Shown here one piece after another: positions 25,563-33,835 of a stretch of 52,310 bases of DNA. Under the pieces are notes generated by a model. The model was not told where the DNA came from and did not search any database. It saw nothing but the letters and a program-made list of their open reading frames with translations. The stretch comes from Methanoregulaceae archaeon UXB-2016. GTDB lineage: Archaea; Halobacteriota; Methanomicrobia; Methanomicrobiales; Methanospirillaceae. The translations under genes were made by a program, and so were the position numbers. Positions within the stretch are counted from its first letter, which is position 1; each line of letters starts with the position of its first letter. The DNA lies in NCBI GenBank assembly GCA_004332335.1, contig SISS01000044.1, positions 1 to 52,310 on the forward strand, written 5' to 3'.

Positions 25563-26330
25563 CTAGGTCGACCCGGCCCGCTGCCGATAGACCCGGATGG
25601 CCCGGAGCAGGTCGATCTTTCTGAACTGCGGCCAGTAGGGCGCACAGAAATAGACCGCGCACTCGTTCCCGTTCGCCTGCCAGGGCAGGAAGTTCGAGGT
25701 CCGGCATTCGTTCCCGGTCCGGATGATCAGATCGACCGGCGGGAGGTCGCCCCCTTCGGCCAGGCTCTCCTCGACCAGGGCGGGCGTGATCTCGTCGGCC
25801 GAGACGCGTCCCGCAGCCGCGTCCGCGAGGATCCGGCGGGCCGCGTTCACGATCTCGTTCCGGCCGCCATAGGCGAGCGCGATGTTGAGGTGGAAGCGCG
25901 AGTACCCGGCCGTCGAGGCCTCGGCCGTCTCGATCGCCTCGAGCAGGTCGGGCGGAAGGAGGGAGCGGTCTCCGACCATCCGGACCCGGATCCCGTAGCG
26001 GTGGACCCGCTCGTCTGAGACGATCGCGAGGAACTTTTCGCGGAAGAGGGCGAAGAGCTCCTCGAGCTCGCTCGCGTCGCGGTGGAAGTTCTCGGTCGAG
26101 AAGGAGTAGAGGGTGATGTGCTCGACCCCGAGGTCGCAGGCCCAGCCGAGCAGCCGTTCGGTCGTGTCCGCCCCCGCCCGGTGGCCGACCGAGGTGTCGG
26201 CCCCGAGCTCGCGGGCGTACCGCCGGTTGCCGTCCTGGATGATCGCGATGTGCCGGGGGATCGACCGGCACTGGAGTGCGATGTAGCGTTCGTACAGGGG
26301 CTCGACCAGGCGCCGGAGCCGTCCGGTCAC
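25563..26330 (-). CDS. uppS: cis-prenyltransferase, catalytic type (UppS family)
   Basis: 255 residues from the GTG at 26330, whose GTGA overlaps the radical SAM stop; the longer reading upstream is a shadow. HIAIIQDGNRRYAREL carries the essential Asp and the diphosphate-binding DGN-RR motif; LYSFSTENF and the later DLIIRTGNECRTSNFLPWQ and YFCAPYWPQFRKIDLLRAI are the other conserved blocks. The RxG element near the C-terminus reads RAG. It condenses isopentenyl diphosphate units to a long polyprenyl diphosphate, the lipid carrier for glycosylation. It is the likely partner of the degenerate paralogue at 23395-23985, although the two genes are 1.6 kb apart and on opposite strands. Confidence 0.94.
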   Translation of the reverse strand: MTGRLRRLVEPLYERYIALQCRSIPRHIAIIQDGNRRYARELGADTSVGHRAGADTTERLLGWACDLGVEHITLYSFSTENFHRDASELEELFALFREKFLAIVSDERVHRYGIRVRMVGDRSLLPPDLLEAIETAEASTAGYSRFHLNIALAYGGRNEIVNAARRILADAAAGRVSADEITPALVEESLAEGGDLPPVDLIIRTGNECRTSNFLPWQANGNECAVYFCAPYWPQFRKIDLLRAIRVYRQRAGST

Positions 26331-27388
26331 AGGGGCGTCACCTCGACGATCATGCCCCGGTTCGGGTAGCGTTCGACGACCGCCTTCTCCCCCTCGACGG
26401 TGTCCCGGCCCTCGGCCAGGCGCCACCAGGCGAGCTCCAGCCCGTCGTCCGCGACCTCGTACTCGTCCTCCTCGAGCTCAAGGGCGGCGATTGCGGGCTC
26501 GACCCCGCCGGCCGGTCGAAGCCGGCCGTAGACCACGGTCCCGTCGTCCGTGCACTCGTCGAATGGCCGGGCCGTGTTCCGGGCGATCCGGAGCATGCGC
26601 CCGCGGAGCTGGACCGCGTCCTTGAACACGGACGAGCAGAACCGGACCCGCTCGAAGTCGAGCAGGGGCGCGGCCCAATCCCGGGCGCCCGCGATCGCGT
26701 TCCCGACCCGGTCCGCGAGGGTGAGGCCGCGCTCGCGCATGCCGTCCGCGTTCGCCTCGCCCCACTCGAGCTCGTTGATGTTGAAGAAGTCGACGAGCGG
26801 CAGGAGCGGGGCGAGCCCCTCGACCCCGGGCAGGGCCGGCACCTCGACTCCGATCGCAAAGCCGAGCGCGCGCGCCTCGCGGATCGCTTCGGGGTATGCG
26901 GTCTCGAGGATCCGCGCCCAGTCCTCGTGCGGCGGGTGGAGCCGGAGCTCGTCCACGAGCCCGACGAGCGGCAGGAGTTCGGCCCGCGTCGGGGCGCGAC
27001 CCGTGTAGAGGTGGACCTGGTGGTCCGGGCCGAAGGCCTCCTTGAGGAGCCGGCAGTAGCGGGCCACCCGTTCGGGGGCGAGCAGGGGGTCTCCCCCGGT
27101 CACCCCGGTCCCGAGCGCGGACATGACCCGGGCCTCGGCCAGCAGGTCCTCGTCGGTCCGCACCTCGCGGTCGTTTGCAAAGACCCGGTCGACCCCCTTT
27201 CGCTCGGCCGAGAGCGGGCAGTACCAGCAGTCCCGGTCGCAGCGGCCGGTCACGAAGAGGACGAGCTTGGCCCCCTCGCGGCAGAGCGTGCACCCGGGGG
27301 CGACATAGCGGTGCTCGGCGTCCTCCATCGTTCCGTACGATCGACGGCCGAGATTATCAGGGTATGCGTCCCGTATCGGTAGCGTCAT
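26327..27388 (-). CDS. radical SAM protein (COG2108-like)
   Basis: 353 residues. The iron-sulfur motif is GRCDRDCWYCPLS (CxxxCxxC), preceded by PGCTLCREGAKLVLFVTG with a further CxxC typical of this archaeal group related to pyruvate-formate-lyase-activating enzymes. TGGDPLLAPERV follows, the usual GGEP-like SAM contact with Asp instead of Glu. The C-terminal part (from about 260) has an extra domain with EDEYEVADDGLELAWWRLA. The reaction is unknown. Start: ATG at 27388 has GAGGAG near it but leaves only 29 bases to the divergent gene; the in-frame ATG at 27328 is a serious alternative. Overlaps uppS by GTGA. Confidence 0.88.
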   Translation of the reverse strand: MTLPIRDAYPDNLGRRSYGTMEDAEHRYVAPGCTLCREGAKLVLFVTGRCDRDCWYCPLSAERKGVDRVFANDREVRTDEDLLAEARVMSALGTGVTGGDPLLAPERVARYCRLLKEAFGPDHQVHLYTGRAPTRAELLPLVGLVDELRLHPPHEDWARILETAYPEAIREARALGFAIGVEVPALPGVEGLAPLLPLVDFFNINELEWGEANADGMRERGLTLADRVGNAIAGARDWAAPLLDFERVRFCSSVFKDAVQLRGRMLRIARNTARPFDECTDDGTVVYGRLRPAGGVEPAIAALELEEDEYEVADDGLELAWWRLAEGRDTVEGEKAVVERYPNRGMIVEVTPL

Positions 27389-27417
27389 AACTCCTCGTCT
27401 CCAATCCTTCACGCTGC

Positions 27418-29274
27418 ATGGCATTGGGAGATTACGGACGAAAGCACCGGAAGCCCGTCCCCTCGGGGGACGATGAGCCCCACCTCTCCCCGACCGCCCT
27501 CGCCTTCCTCGTGGTCTTCCTGGTCGTGATCGCGGTCGCGATCGGTGCCGGGCTGCTCTTTCTCCAGCTCCTGGCCGGGCACGGCCCGGCCCTCTCGATC
27601 GAGGTCGGGTACGACGGGAGCACGCTCCGGATCCACCACGGGGGCGGGATCGAGCTGCCGCCCGGCGACTTCCGCGTCCTCGTCGACGGGAAGGACCGGA
27701 CCCGGGACGCCCGCCTCGAGAACTCCTCCGTGGGCGTGAACTTCTCGGCCGGCACGACCCTCGCCCTCCCGGCCCCGGCACCCGTCCAAGGGGTCAGGGT
27801 CCAGTACGAGGGCGATCAGGGCGGCCATGTCGTGATCGCCGAGCGCTACGCCGAGGAGTTCGTCCCGACGGGACGGGACGATCCCTGGGCCATGCCGTTC
27901 CCGCCGTCCGCGACCGCGACCCCGCGGGGAGCCGAGGTCCCGCCGAGGGAGTACACGTATCCCCCGGGCCCTGCTCCCCAGCCGCTCGCCGAGGAGCCCC
28001 GAGCCGGCCATGTGTACGTGGCCGCGGCCGACTCGGCCCCGCCCCGGTCCGGCGAGGTCCTGCGCTGTGACGGGAAGAACGACGAGGTCGAGATCACCGA
28101 GGCCCTCCGCCGGGCCGGCACGGTCGAGCTCCTCGAGGGGACCTTCCACCTCTCGCGCAGGCTCACGCTCCCGGACCACACGGCCCTGACGGGCCAGGGC
28201 CGGACCCGGACCGTGCTCGAGTTCGAGAACACGGCCGACCCGTACCAGCCGATCGAGGTCGCGCAGCCCTTCGTGGTCGTCCGCGACCTCCGGCTCCAGG
28301 GCCAGGGCTTCATCCGGATCTCGGCGAGCCACGTCCGCATCCGCGACGTGGTCGCGACCAGCCGGACGAAGGACGGCCGCCTCCTCCCCTCGGGCGGGAA
28401 CGGGATGTTCTTTGTCTGGGCCGACCGGGCCGACGTCGAGGACGTCGAGTTCTACGCCTGCACGGCCTACGACTGCAGCACCCACGGCTTCAACATGAAC
28501 CAGGACTTCTCGGACCGGGTGCCCCGCACGACCCGCGAGATCCGCTTTGTCAACTGCTACGCGGCCCTCTGCGGCTACGGGACGGCCGGCGGCTCGCGTT
28601 CGCCCTGGATCACGGGCTTCGACCTCCAGGAGGGCCAGGACCTCGTCGACTGCCAGGTGGTCAACTGCATCGCCGAATCGAACTGGGAGTCCGGGTTCCA
28701 CGCCGAGCCCGGCACGCGGCTCGACGCGGCCATGCGCGAGATCGGGCCGCGCACCCGGTGCGAGGGGCTCGTCTTCAAGAACTGCATCGCGAAGAACAAC
28801 GGCTGGCGGAACACGGACCCGGCGCGATTCTTCATGTCCGGGTTCTATGTCCACCGCAACGCTGTGCTTCAGGACTGCCGCTCGGTCCACAACCGGAACG
28901 CCGGGTTCTACGTCCAGGGAGGCTCGGCCCTCCGCTATGACCGCTGCTCGGACGTGGGCTCGACCTACGGCTGGCGGATCGGTAAGTCGAGCCAGGGGAT
29001 CGAGCTCGAGAACTGCAGCTCGCGCGACGCCCGGGTCTGGGCGCTCTGGGCCGCGTACACGAGCCGGCTCGAGGTCACGAACTTCACCCAGACCGACGCG
29101 GGCGGGGCGCGGGGCGTCCAGTCGATCCTCGGGTGGTACAAGGACGAAGGCCGGTACGGCCGGCCGGTCACGGACTCGTTCTTCGGGATCACCGCGGTCG
29201 GCTCCACGGCCCTCTCGCCGATCACGCGCGACGGCTCGGGCAACCGCTACGAGATCGAGACCCGCCGCGGGTAG
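27418..29274 (+). CDS. membrane-anchored right-handed beta-helix surface protein
   Basis: 618 residues. A short basic N-terminus is followed by one membrane helix (TALAFLVVFLVVIAVAIGAG, about 26-45), then a small domain with LRIHHGGGIELPPGDFRVLV, as in archaeal pilin-like proteins, a Pro-rich linker (about 155-195) and a long pectate-lyase-like parallel beta-helix to the C-terminus, with regular Asn/Cys ladders such as VNCIAESNWESGFH. It is a close paralogue of the 42818-44641 protein over the helix (shared SDVGSTYGW/RDVGSTYGW, QSILGWYKDE, GNGMFFVWAD), but its N-terminus lacks the SEV pilin signature. Likely faces outward and binds or cuts polysaccharide; catalytic residues cannot be assigned. 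It sits just before the glycogen operon. Confidence 0.87.
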   Translation: MALGDYGRKHRKPVPSGDDEPHLSPTALAFLVVFLVVIAVAIGAGLLFLQLLAGHGPALSIEVGYDGSTLRIHHGGGIELPPGDFRVLVDGKDRTRDARLENSSVGVNFSAGTTLALPAPAPVQGVRVQYEGDQGGHVVIAERYAEEFVPTGRDDPWAMPFPPSATATPRGAEVPPREYTYPPGPAPQPLAEEPRAGHVYVAAADSAPPRSGEVLRCDGKNDEVEITEALRRAGTVELLEGTFHLSRRLTLPDHTALTGQGRTRTVLEFENTADPYQPIEVAQPFVVVRDLRLQGQGFIRISASHVRIRDVVATSRTKDGRLLPSGGNGMFFVWADRADVEDVEFYACTAYDCSTHGFNMNQDFSDRVPRTTREIRFVNCYAALCGYGTAGGSRSPWITGFDLQEGQDLVDCQVVNCIAESNWESGFHAEPGTRLDAAMREIGPRTRCEGLVFKNCIAKNNGWRNTDPARFFMSGFYVHRNAVLQDCRSVHNRNAGFYVQGGSALRYDRCSDVGSTYGWRIGKSSQGIELENCSSRDARVWALWAAYTSRLEVTNFTQTDAGGARGVQSILGWYKDEGRYGRPVTDSFFGITAVGSTALSPITRDGSGNRYEIETRRG

Positions 29275-29295
29275 ATTGATGTGCCGGGCGGGCCC

Positions 29296-30792
29296 ATGCC
29301 TCTGCTGATGAGGACCGCCGACGGGCCGGAGAAGCAGGTCTGTTTTGTCTTCGATCTCCACGGGGGCCTTCACCTCAGGGCGGCCCCGCTCCGGCCCCGC
29401 TCGCGACGGGACCCGCTCGAGCTCTACTTCGAGACGGATGTCGGCCGGACGATCCGCGACCTCGCGGACCGGTCGCTCCTGCCGGCGGCGGATGCCCTCC
29501 TCCGGGGCCTCGACCAGGGCTTCGCCTGCGCGCTCTCGGTCTCGGGCACGCTCACGGACCTCCTCGAACGGCACGCCCCCGACGCCCTCGCCGCCCTCGG
29601 CCGGGTCGCGCGCCACCCCGGGTCCGAGGTGCTGAGCGTCCCCTATCATCACGGCCTCGCCGCGCTCCTCCCGGACCGGGACGAGTTCCTGGCCGAGGTG
29701 CTCCGCCACCGGGAGCGGATGCAGGTGGTCTTCGGCGCGAGCCCGACGGTCTTCTCGCCGCCCGAGCTCTGCATGACCCGGCCGATGGCCGAGGCGCTCC
29801 CCGCGACCGGGTGCACGGCCCTGCTGACCGAGCCCCGCTGGTGCCTGCCTCGGGAGCTGGACCCGACCCTCGTCTACCGCTCGGGCTCGAGCGCGGTCCT
29901 GCTCCGCCACTGCCGCCTCTCGGACGACCTCGCGACCCGGTTCTTCACCCCCGAGTGGGACCGGTACCCGCTCTATGCCGAGACCTATGCCGGCTGGCTC
30001 GCCCGGACCCCGGGCGAGTGCGTGCTGGTCGGGCTGGACCTCGACCGGCTCGGCGACGGCGGGGGCCTCCTCGAGCTCGTCGAGGCCCTGCCGGCCGCGC
30101 TCGAGGAGTCCGGGGTCGTGACGGCGACCCCGTCCGCGGTCCTCGCGGCCCATCCTGTCGGGGCGCTCGGCCCGGAGCGGGAGCTCGGCTGGACCGCCCC
30201 CGACGAGGGCGAGTCCTGGCTCGAGACGATCCTCCAGCACTCGGCCGCGAGCGCGCTTTCCCGGGCTTCGACCTGGCTCCCCGATCGGGAGGTCTGGCGC
30301 CACCTCTCCTCGACCGACCATTTCAGGGCGATGGCCATGCGCTCGGGCGGGTGCGGGCGGCGGCCGGCCGCGGTCGGCCACGAGGCGACGGTCGAGGCCT
30401 TCGGCCGGTTCATGCGGGCGCTCTCGGCCCTCGAGGAGCGATCGGCCGCCCAGGTCCGGTCCCGCAAGGCGGCCCTGACCCTCCGGACGCTCCCGCCCGA
30501 GCAGGCCTTCGGCTTCTCGCGCGACGGGCACGCGGCCGGGTACGCGGCCCACAGCCTGGCCGAGTGCCTCGAACAGCTCGCATTCACATCCGACCGGGTC
30601 GTAGCCGACCACCTCGCCCGCCAGGACTTTGTCCACTGGTGCCGCGACGCGCTCGACGACCAGGTCCTTGCCGAGAAGGTGATACGGTGCCGGAACCGCA
30701 ACGAGTTACAGGAGACGATGCAGGAACGGATCGACGAACTGGTGTGCCGCAGAAGATCGCCTTCTTCTGCTGGGAGTCCCTCCACGCCGTGA
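29296..30792 (+). CDS. GH57-like protein, divergent active-site motifs
   Basis: About 498 residues from the ATG at 29296; a GTG at 29281 is an alternative start. The layout is that of GH57 alpha-amylase-like proteins: CFVFDLHGGLHLR replaces the usual HQP block, SVPYHHGLAALL and the glutamate-containing PPELCMTRPMAEAL (nucleophile region) are kept, but the Asp region reads LVGLDLDRLGDGG in place of the usual DYETFGEH form. The rest is helical as in the family. So the fold is clear and the nucleophile Glu and an Asp may be kept, while substrate-side residues differ. First gene of the alpha-glucan operon, overlapping the GT4 gene by 49 bases. It may act on glycogen or serve a regulatory role. 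Confidence 0.8.
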   Translation: MPLLMRTADGPEKQVCFVFDLHGGLHLRAAPLRPRSRRDPLELYFETDVGRTIRDLADRSLLPAADALLRGLDQGFACALSVSGTLTDLLERHAPDALAALGRVARHPGSEVLSVPYHHGLAALLPDRDEFLAEVLRHRERMQVVFGASPTVFSPPELCMTRPMAEALPATGCTALLTEPRWCLPRELDPTLVYRSGSSAVLLRHCRLSDDLATRFFTPEWDRYPLYAETYAGWLARTPGECVLVGLDLDRLGDGGGLLELVEALPAALEESGVVTATPSAVLAAHPVGALGPERELGWTAPDEGESWLETILQHSAASALSRASTWLPDREVWRHLSSTDHFRAMAMRSGGCGRRPAAVGHEATVEAFGRFMRALSALEERSAAQVRSRKAALTLRTLPPEQAFGFSRDGHAAGYAAHSLAECLEQLAFTSDRVVADHLARQDFVHWCRDALDDQVLAEKVIRCRNRNELQETMQERIDELVCRRRSPSSAGSPSTP

Positions 30793-31913
30793 GGGTCGGG
30801 GGCCTGGCCCCCGCTGCGACCGAGCTCGCCGAGAGCCTGGCCTCGCGCGGCCACGAGGTCCACTACTTCACCCGGGCCGCCCCGGCGACGGTTGGCGATT
30901 CGGCCCTGATCGACGGGGTCCACTATCACTTCTGCCGGCCCGATGGCGAGAACATCGTCGAGTACTGCCGCGTGATGTCCGAAGAGATGGTCGAGGCCTT
31001 CCGGGCCGTCGACGACCCGCCCTTCGACGTGCTCCACTTCCACGACTGGCATCCGGTCGAGGCGATGCACCTCCTCCAGGACCGGGTCACGGTCTTCTCG
31101 TACCATTCGACCGAGTACGGCCGAAACGGTGGGAACTTCGGCGACTGGTGGGAGTTCGGCGAGATCTCGGGCAAGGAGTGGCACGGCGGATACATCTCGA
31201 CCCTGGTGATGACCGTCTCGCACCAGATCCGTACCGAGCTGATGTGGCTCTACAACGTGCCCGAGTGGAAGTGCACGGTCGTGCCGAACGGTGTCCGGCC
31301 CGAGCGGTTCCGGAAGGCGGTCGACCCCGGTGCGGTCAAGAGGCACTACGGGATCCATCCCCTCGCCCCGCTCGTCCTCTACGTGGGCCGTCTCGTCTAC
31401 CAGAAGGGCCCCGACCTCCTGATCGAGGCCGTGCCCCGTATCCTCCAGAAACGCTGGGACGTCCAGTTCATCGTGGGCGGGACCGGGCAGATGGAGGCCG
31501 AGCTCCGCGAACAGGCCCGCGGCCTTCCTGTCCAGTTCCTCGGGTACATCTTGGGCGAGGCCCATCTCGACCTGCTGAACGCGGCCGACGTCGTCGTGAT
31601 CCCGAGCCGGAACGAGCCGTTCGGCCTGGTCCTGACCGAGGCCTGGTCCGCAGGCCGGTGCGTGGTCGCGACCGATGTGGGCGGCCTCGGCGAGAACATC
31701 GAGCCGTTCGTGGACGGGATCCCGGTCCCGGTCCAGCCCGAGTCGATCGCCTGGGGCGTCAACTATGTGATCGACGATCCCCAGTTCATCCGTGCGCTCG
31801 GGAGGGCCGGGCGGAAGAAGGTGCTCGCGCGGTTCGACTGGGCGCTCGTGACCGACGCGGCCCTCGAGGTCTACGACAGGGCTAAGGCGTTGAAGATCCT
31901 CCAGGGGACGTGA
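30744..31913 (+). CDS. GT4 glycosyltransferase, probable glycogen synthase
   Basis: 389 residues from the GTG at 30744 (VPQKIAFFCWES), located inside the end of the GH57-like gene. It is a GT-B fold enzyme: VRVGGLAPAATELAESLASR (N-terminal glycine loop), HFHDWHPVEAM, FSYHSTEYGRNGG, VPNGVRPERF, LVLYVGRLVYQKGPDLLIEA and the E-x7-E motif NEPFGLVLTEAWSAG. These are features of archaeal ADP- or UDP-glucose-dependent glucan synthases of family GT4. Its place between a GH57 gene and glgB supports glycogen chain elongation. The sugar nucleotide cannot be decided from sequence, and no glucose-1-phosphate nucleotidyltransferase gene is in the window. Confidence 0.9.
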   Translation: MPQKIAFFCWESLHAVRVGGLAPAATELAESLASRGHEVHYFTRAAPATVGDSALIDGVHYHFCRPDGENIVEYCRVMSEEMVEAFRAVDDPPFDVLHFHDWHPVEAMHLLQDRVTVFSYHSTEYGRNGGNFGDWWEFGEISGKEWHGGYISTLVMTVSHQIRTELMWLYNVPEWKCTVVPNGVRPERFRKAVDPGAVKRHYGIHPLAPLVLYVGRLVYQKGPDLLIEAVPRILQKRWDVQFIVGGTGQMEAELREQARGLPVQFLGYILGEAHLDLLNAADVVVIPSRNEPFGLVLTEAWSAGRCVVATDVGGLGENIEPFVDGIPVPVQPESIAWGVNYVIDDPQFIRALGRAGRKKVLARFDWALVTDAALEVYDRAKALKILQGT

Positions 31914-33835
31914 TGGCTCCGGACACGGTCCTCCCGATCGAACCCCTCTCCGAGTACGACCGGCACCTCTTCTCCGAGGGCACCCACTTCTCGCTCGGGG
32001 CGGTGCTCGGGGCCCACCCCGGCCGCCGGGACGGGCGGGACGGGACCGCGTTCCGCGTGTGGGCGCCGAACGCGGACCGGGTCTCCGTGATCGGCGAGGT
32101 CAACGCCTGGGACGGCGCGGCCCATCCCCTCTTCCCGGCCGACGACGGGACCGGGGTCCATGCGGGGTTCGTGCCGGGCATCGGTCCGGGCGAGCGGTAC
32201 AAGTACCGGGTCGTCTCGCGGGCCGGGGGCTACGTCTCGGACCGGGCGGACCCGGTCGCGTTCGCGACCGAGCGCCCGCCGGGCACGGCCTCGCGGATCG
32301 CCGACCTCGCCCATGCCTGGTCCGACGGGGCCTGGCTCGCGGAACGGGCCCAGAGGCAGGCCCGCGACGCCCCGGTCTCGGTGTACGAGATCCATGCGGG
32401 CTCGTGGCGCCGGGACCCGGCCGACCCGGGCCGGCTCCTCTCCTGGTCCGAGCTCGCCGGCCCCCTGGTCGACCACGTCACGGACCTCGGCTTCACCCAT
32501 GTCGAGCTCCTGCCCGTGATGGAGCACCCGTTCTACGGCTCCTGGGGGTACCAGGGCCTCGGGTACTTCGCGCCCTCGGCCCGCTACGGGAGCCCGCAGG
32601 ACCTGATGGGGTTCGTGGACGCGCTCCACCGGGCCGGGCTCGGGGTGCTCCTGGACTGGGTCCCGTCCCACTTCCCCGTCGACGGGCACGGGCTCGCCTT
32701 CTTCGACGGCACGCACCTGTACGAGCACGCCCACCCGCTCCAGAGGCTCCACCCCGAGTGGGGTTCGGCCGTCTTCAACCTGGGCCGGAACGAGGTCCGG
32801 GCCTTCCTCGGCTCCTCGGCCCTCTTCTGGCTCGAGCACTACCACGCGGACGGCCTCCGGGTCGACGCGGTCGCCTCGATGCTCTACCTCGACTACGGCC
32901 GGAAGCCGGGCGAGTGGATTCCGAACGCCCACGGCGGCCGGGAGAACCTGGCGGCGGTCGCGTTCCTCCGGGACCTGAACACGGCCGCCCTGGCCCGGCA
33001 CCCTGGTGTGCTCATCTGCGCCGAGGAGTCGACGGCCTGGCCCCTCGTGACCCGGCCCCCGTCTGCGGGCGGGCTCGGCTTCTCCCTCAAATGGAACATG
33101 GGCTGGATGCACGACACCCTCCAGTACTTCTCACGCGACTCGATCCACCGGCAGTACCACCACGACGAGATGACCTTCTCGATCATGTACGCCTGGAGCG
33201 AGGACTATCTCCTCCCGCTCTCGCACGACGAGGTGGTCCACCTGAAGGGTTCGCTCCTGGGCCGGATGCCCGGCGACGACTGGCAGCGGCGCGCGAACCT
33301 CCGGCTCCTGCTCGCGTACCAGTTCACCCATCCCGGAAAGAAGCTCCTCTTCATGGGCGGCGAGTTCGGCCAGGAGGCCGAGTGGGACCACGATCGTTCC
33401 CTCGACTGGCACCTGCTCGGGGACGAGCGGCACGAGGGCCTGCTCCGGTTCACCCGCGACCTCGCCTGGCTCTACCGCGACCTGCCCGCGCTCCACGCCC
33501 GGGACCACGACCCTGCGGGGTTTTCCTGGGTCGTGGTCGGGGATAACGAGCAGTCGGTGCTCGCCTATCTCCGCTCCGGGCCCGCACCGGGCGAGCGGGC
33601 CCTCGTGGTCCTGAACGCCACCCCCGTGGTCCGGTCCCGCTACCGGGTCGGCGTGCCGTGCGGGGGCCGGTGGCGGGAGCGGTTGAACAGCGACGGAGCC
33701 GCGTACGGCGGCTCGGGGATCGGGAACCACGGGGGGCGCCGGACCGAGCCCGTGCCGGCCCACGGGTTCGAACAGTCCCTCCTCCTGACCCTGCCCCCGC
33801 TCGCCTGTCTCGTCCTCACGCCGGAGGAGCCGTGA
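31913..33835 (+). CDS. glgB: 1,4-alpha-glucan branching enzyme
   Basis: 640 residues from the ATG at 31913, overlapping the previous stop by one base; a GTG one codon earlier is possible. An N-terminal CBM48 domain (AFRVWAPNADRVSVIGEVNAWDG) is followed by the GH13 barrel: YEIHAGSW, LLPVMEHPFYGSWGYQ, LDWVPSHFP, GLRVDAVASMLYLDY with the nucleophile Asp, CAEEST with the acid/base Glu, and LSHDEVVHLKGSLL with the third acid. MGGEFGQEAEWDH is typical of branching enzymes. It introduces alpha-1,6 branches into glycogen. All catalytic residues are in place. Confidence 0.96.
   Translation: MAPDTVLPIEPLSEYDRHLFSEGTHFSLGAVLGAHPGRRDGRDGTAFRVWAPNADRVSVIGEVNAWDGAAHPLFPADDGTGVHAGFVPGIGPGERYKYRVVSRAGGYVSDRADPVAFATERPPGTASRIADLAHAWSDGAWLAERAQRQARDAPVSVYEIHAGSWRRDPADPGRLLSWSELAGPLVDHVTDLGFTHVELLPVMEHPFYGSWGYQGLGYFAPSARYGSPQDLMGFVDALHRAGLGVLLDWVPSHFPVDGHGLAFFDGTHLYEHAHPLQRLHPEWGSAVFNLGRNEVRAFLGSSALFWLEHYHADGLRVDAVASMLYLDYGRKPGEWIPNAHGGRENLAAVAFLRDLNTAALARHPGVLICAEESTAWPLVTRPPSAGGLGFSLKWNMGWMHDTLQYFSRDSIHRQYHHDEMTFSIMYAWSEDYLLPLSHDEVVHLKGSLLGRMPGDDWQRRANLRLLLAYQFTHPGKKLLFMGGEFGQEAEWDHDRSLDWHLLGDERHEGLLRFTRDLAWLYRDLPALHARDHDPAGFSWVVVGDNEQSVLAYLRSGPAPGERALVVLNATPVVRSRYRVGVPCGGRWRERLNSDGAAYGGSGIGNHGGRRTEPVPAHGFEQSLLLTLPPLACLVLTPEEP

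Noticed and set aside
27409-30636. 1075-residue open frame on the minus strand across the beta-helix and GH57-like genes
   Set aside because: Covers two real genes in antisense; the length results from high GC at third positions, not from selection.
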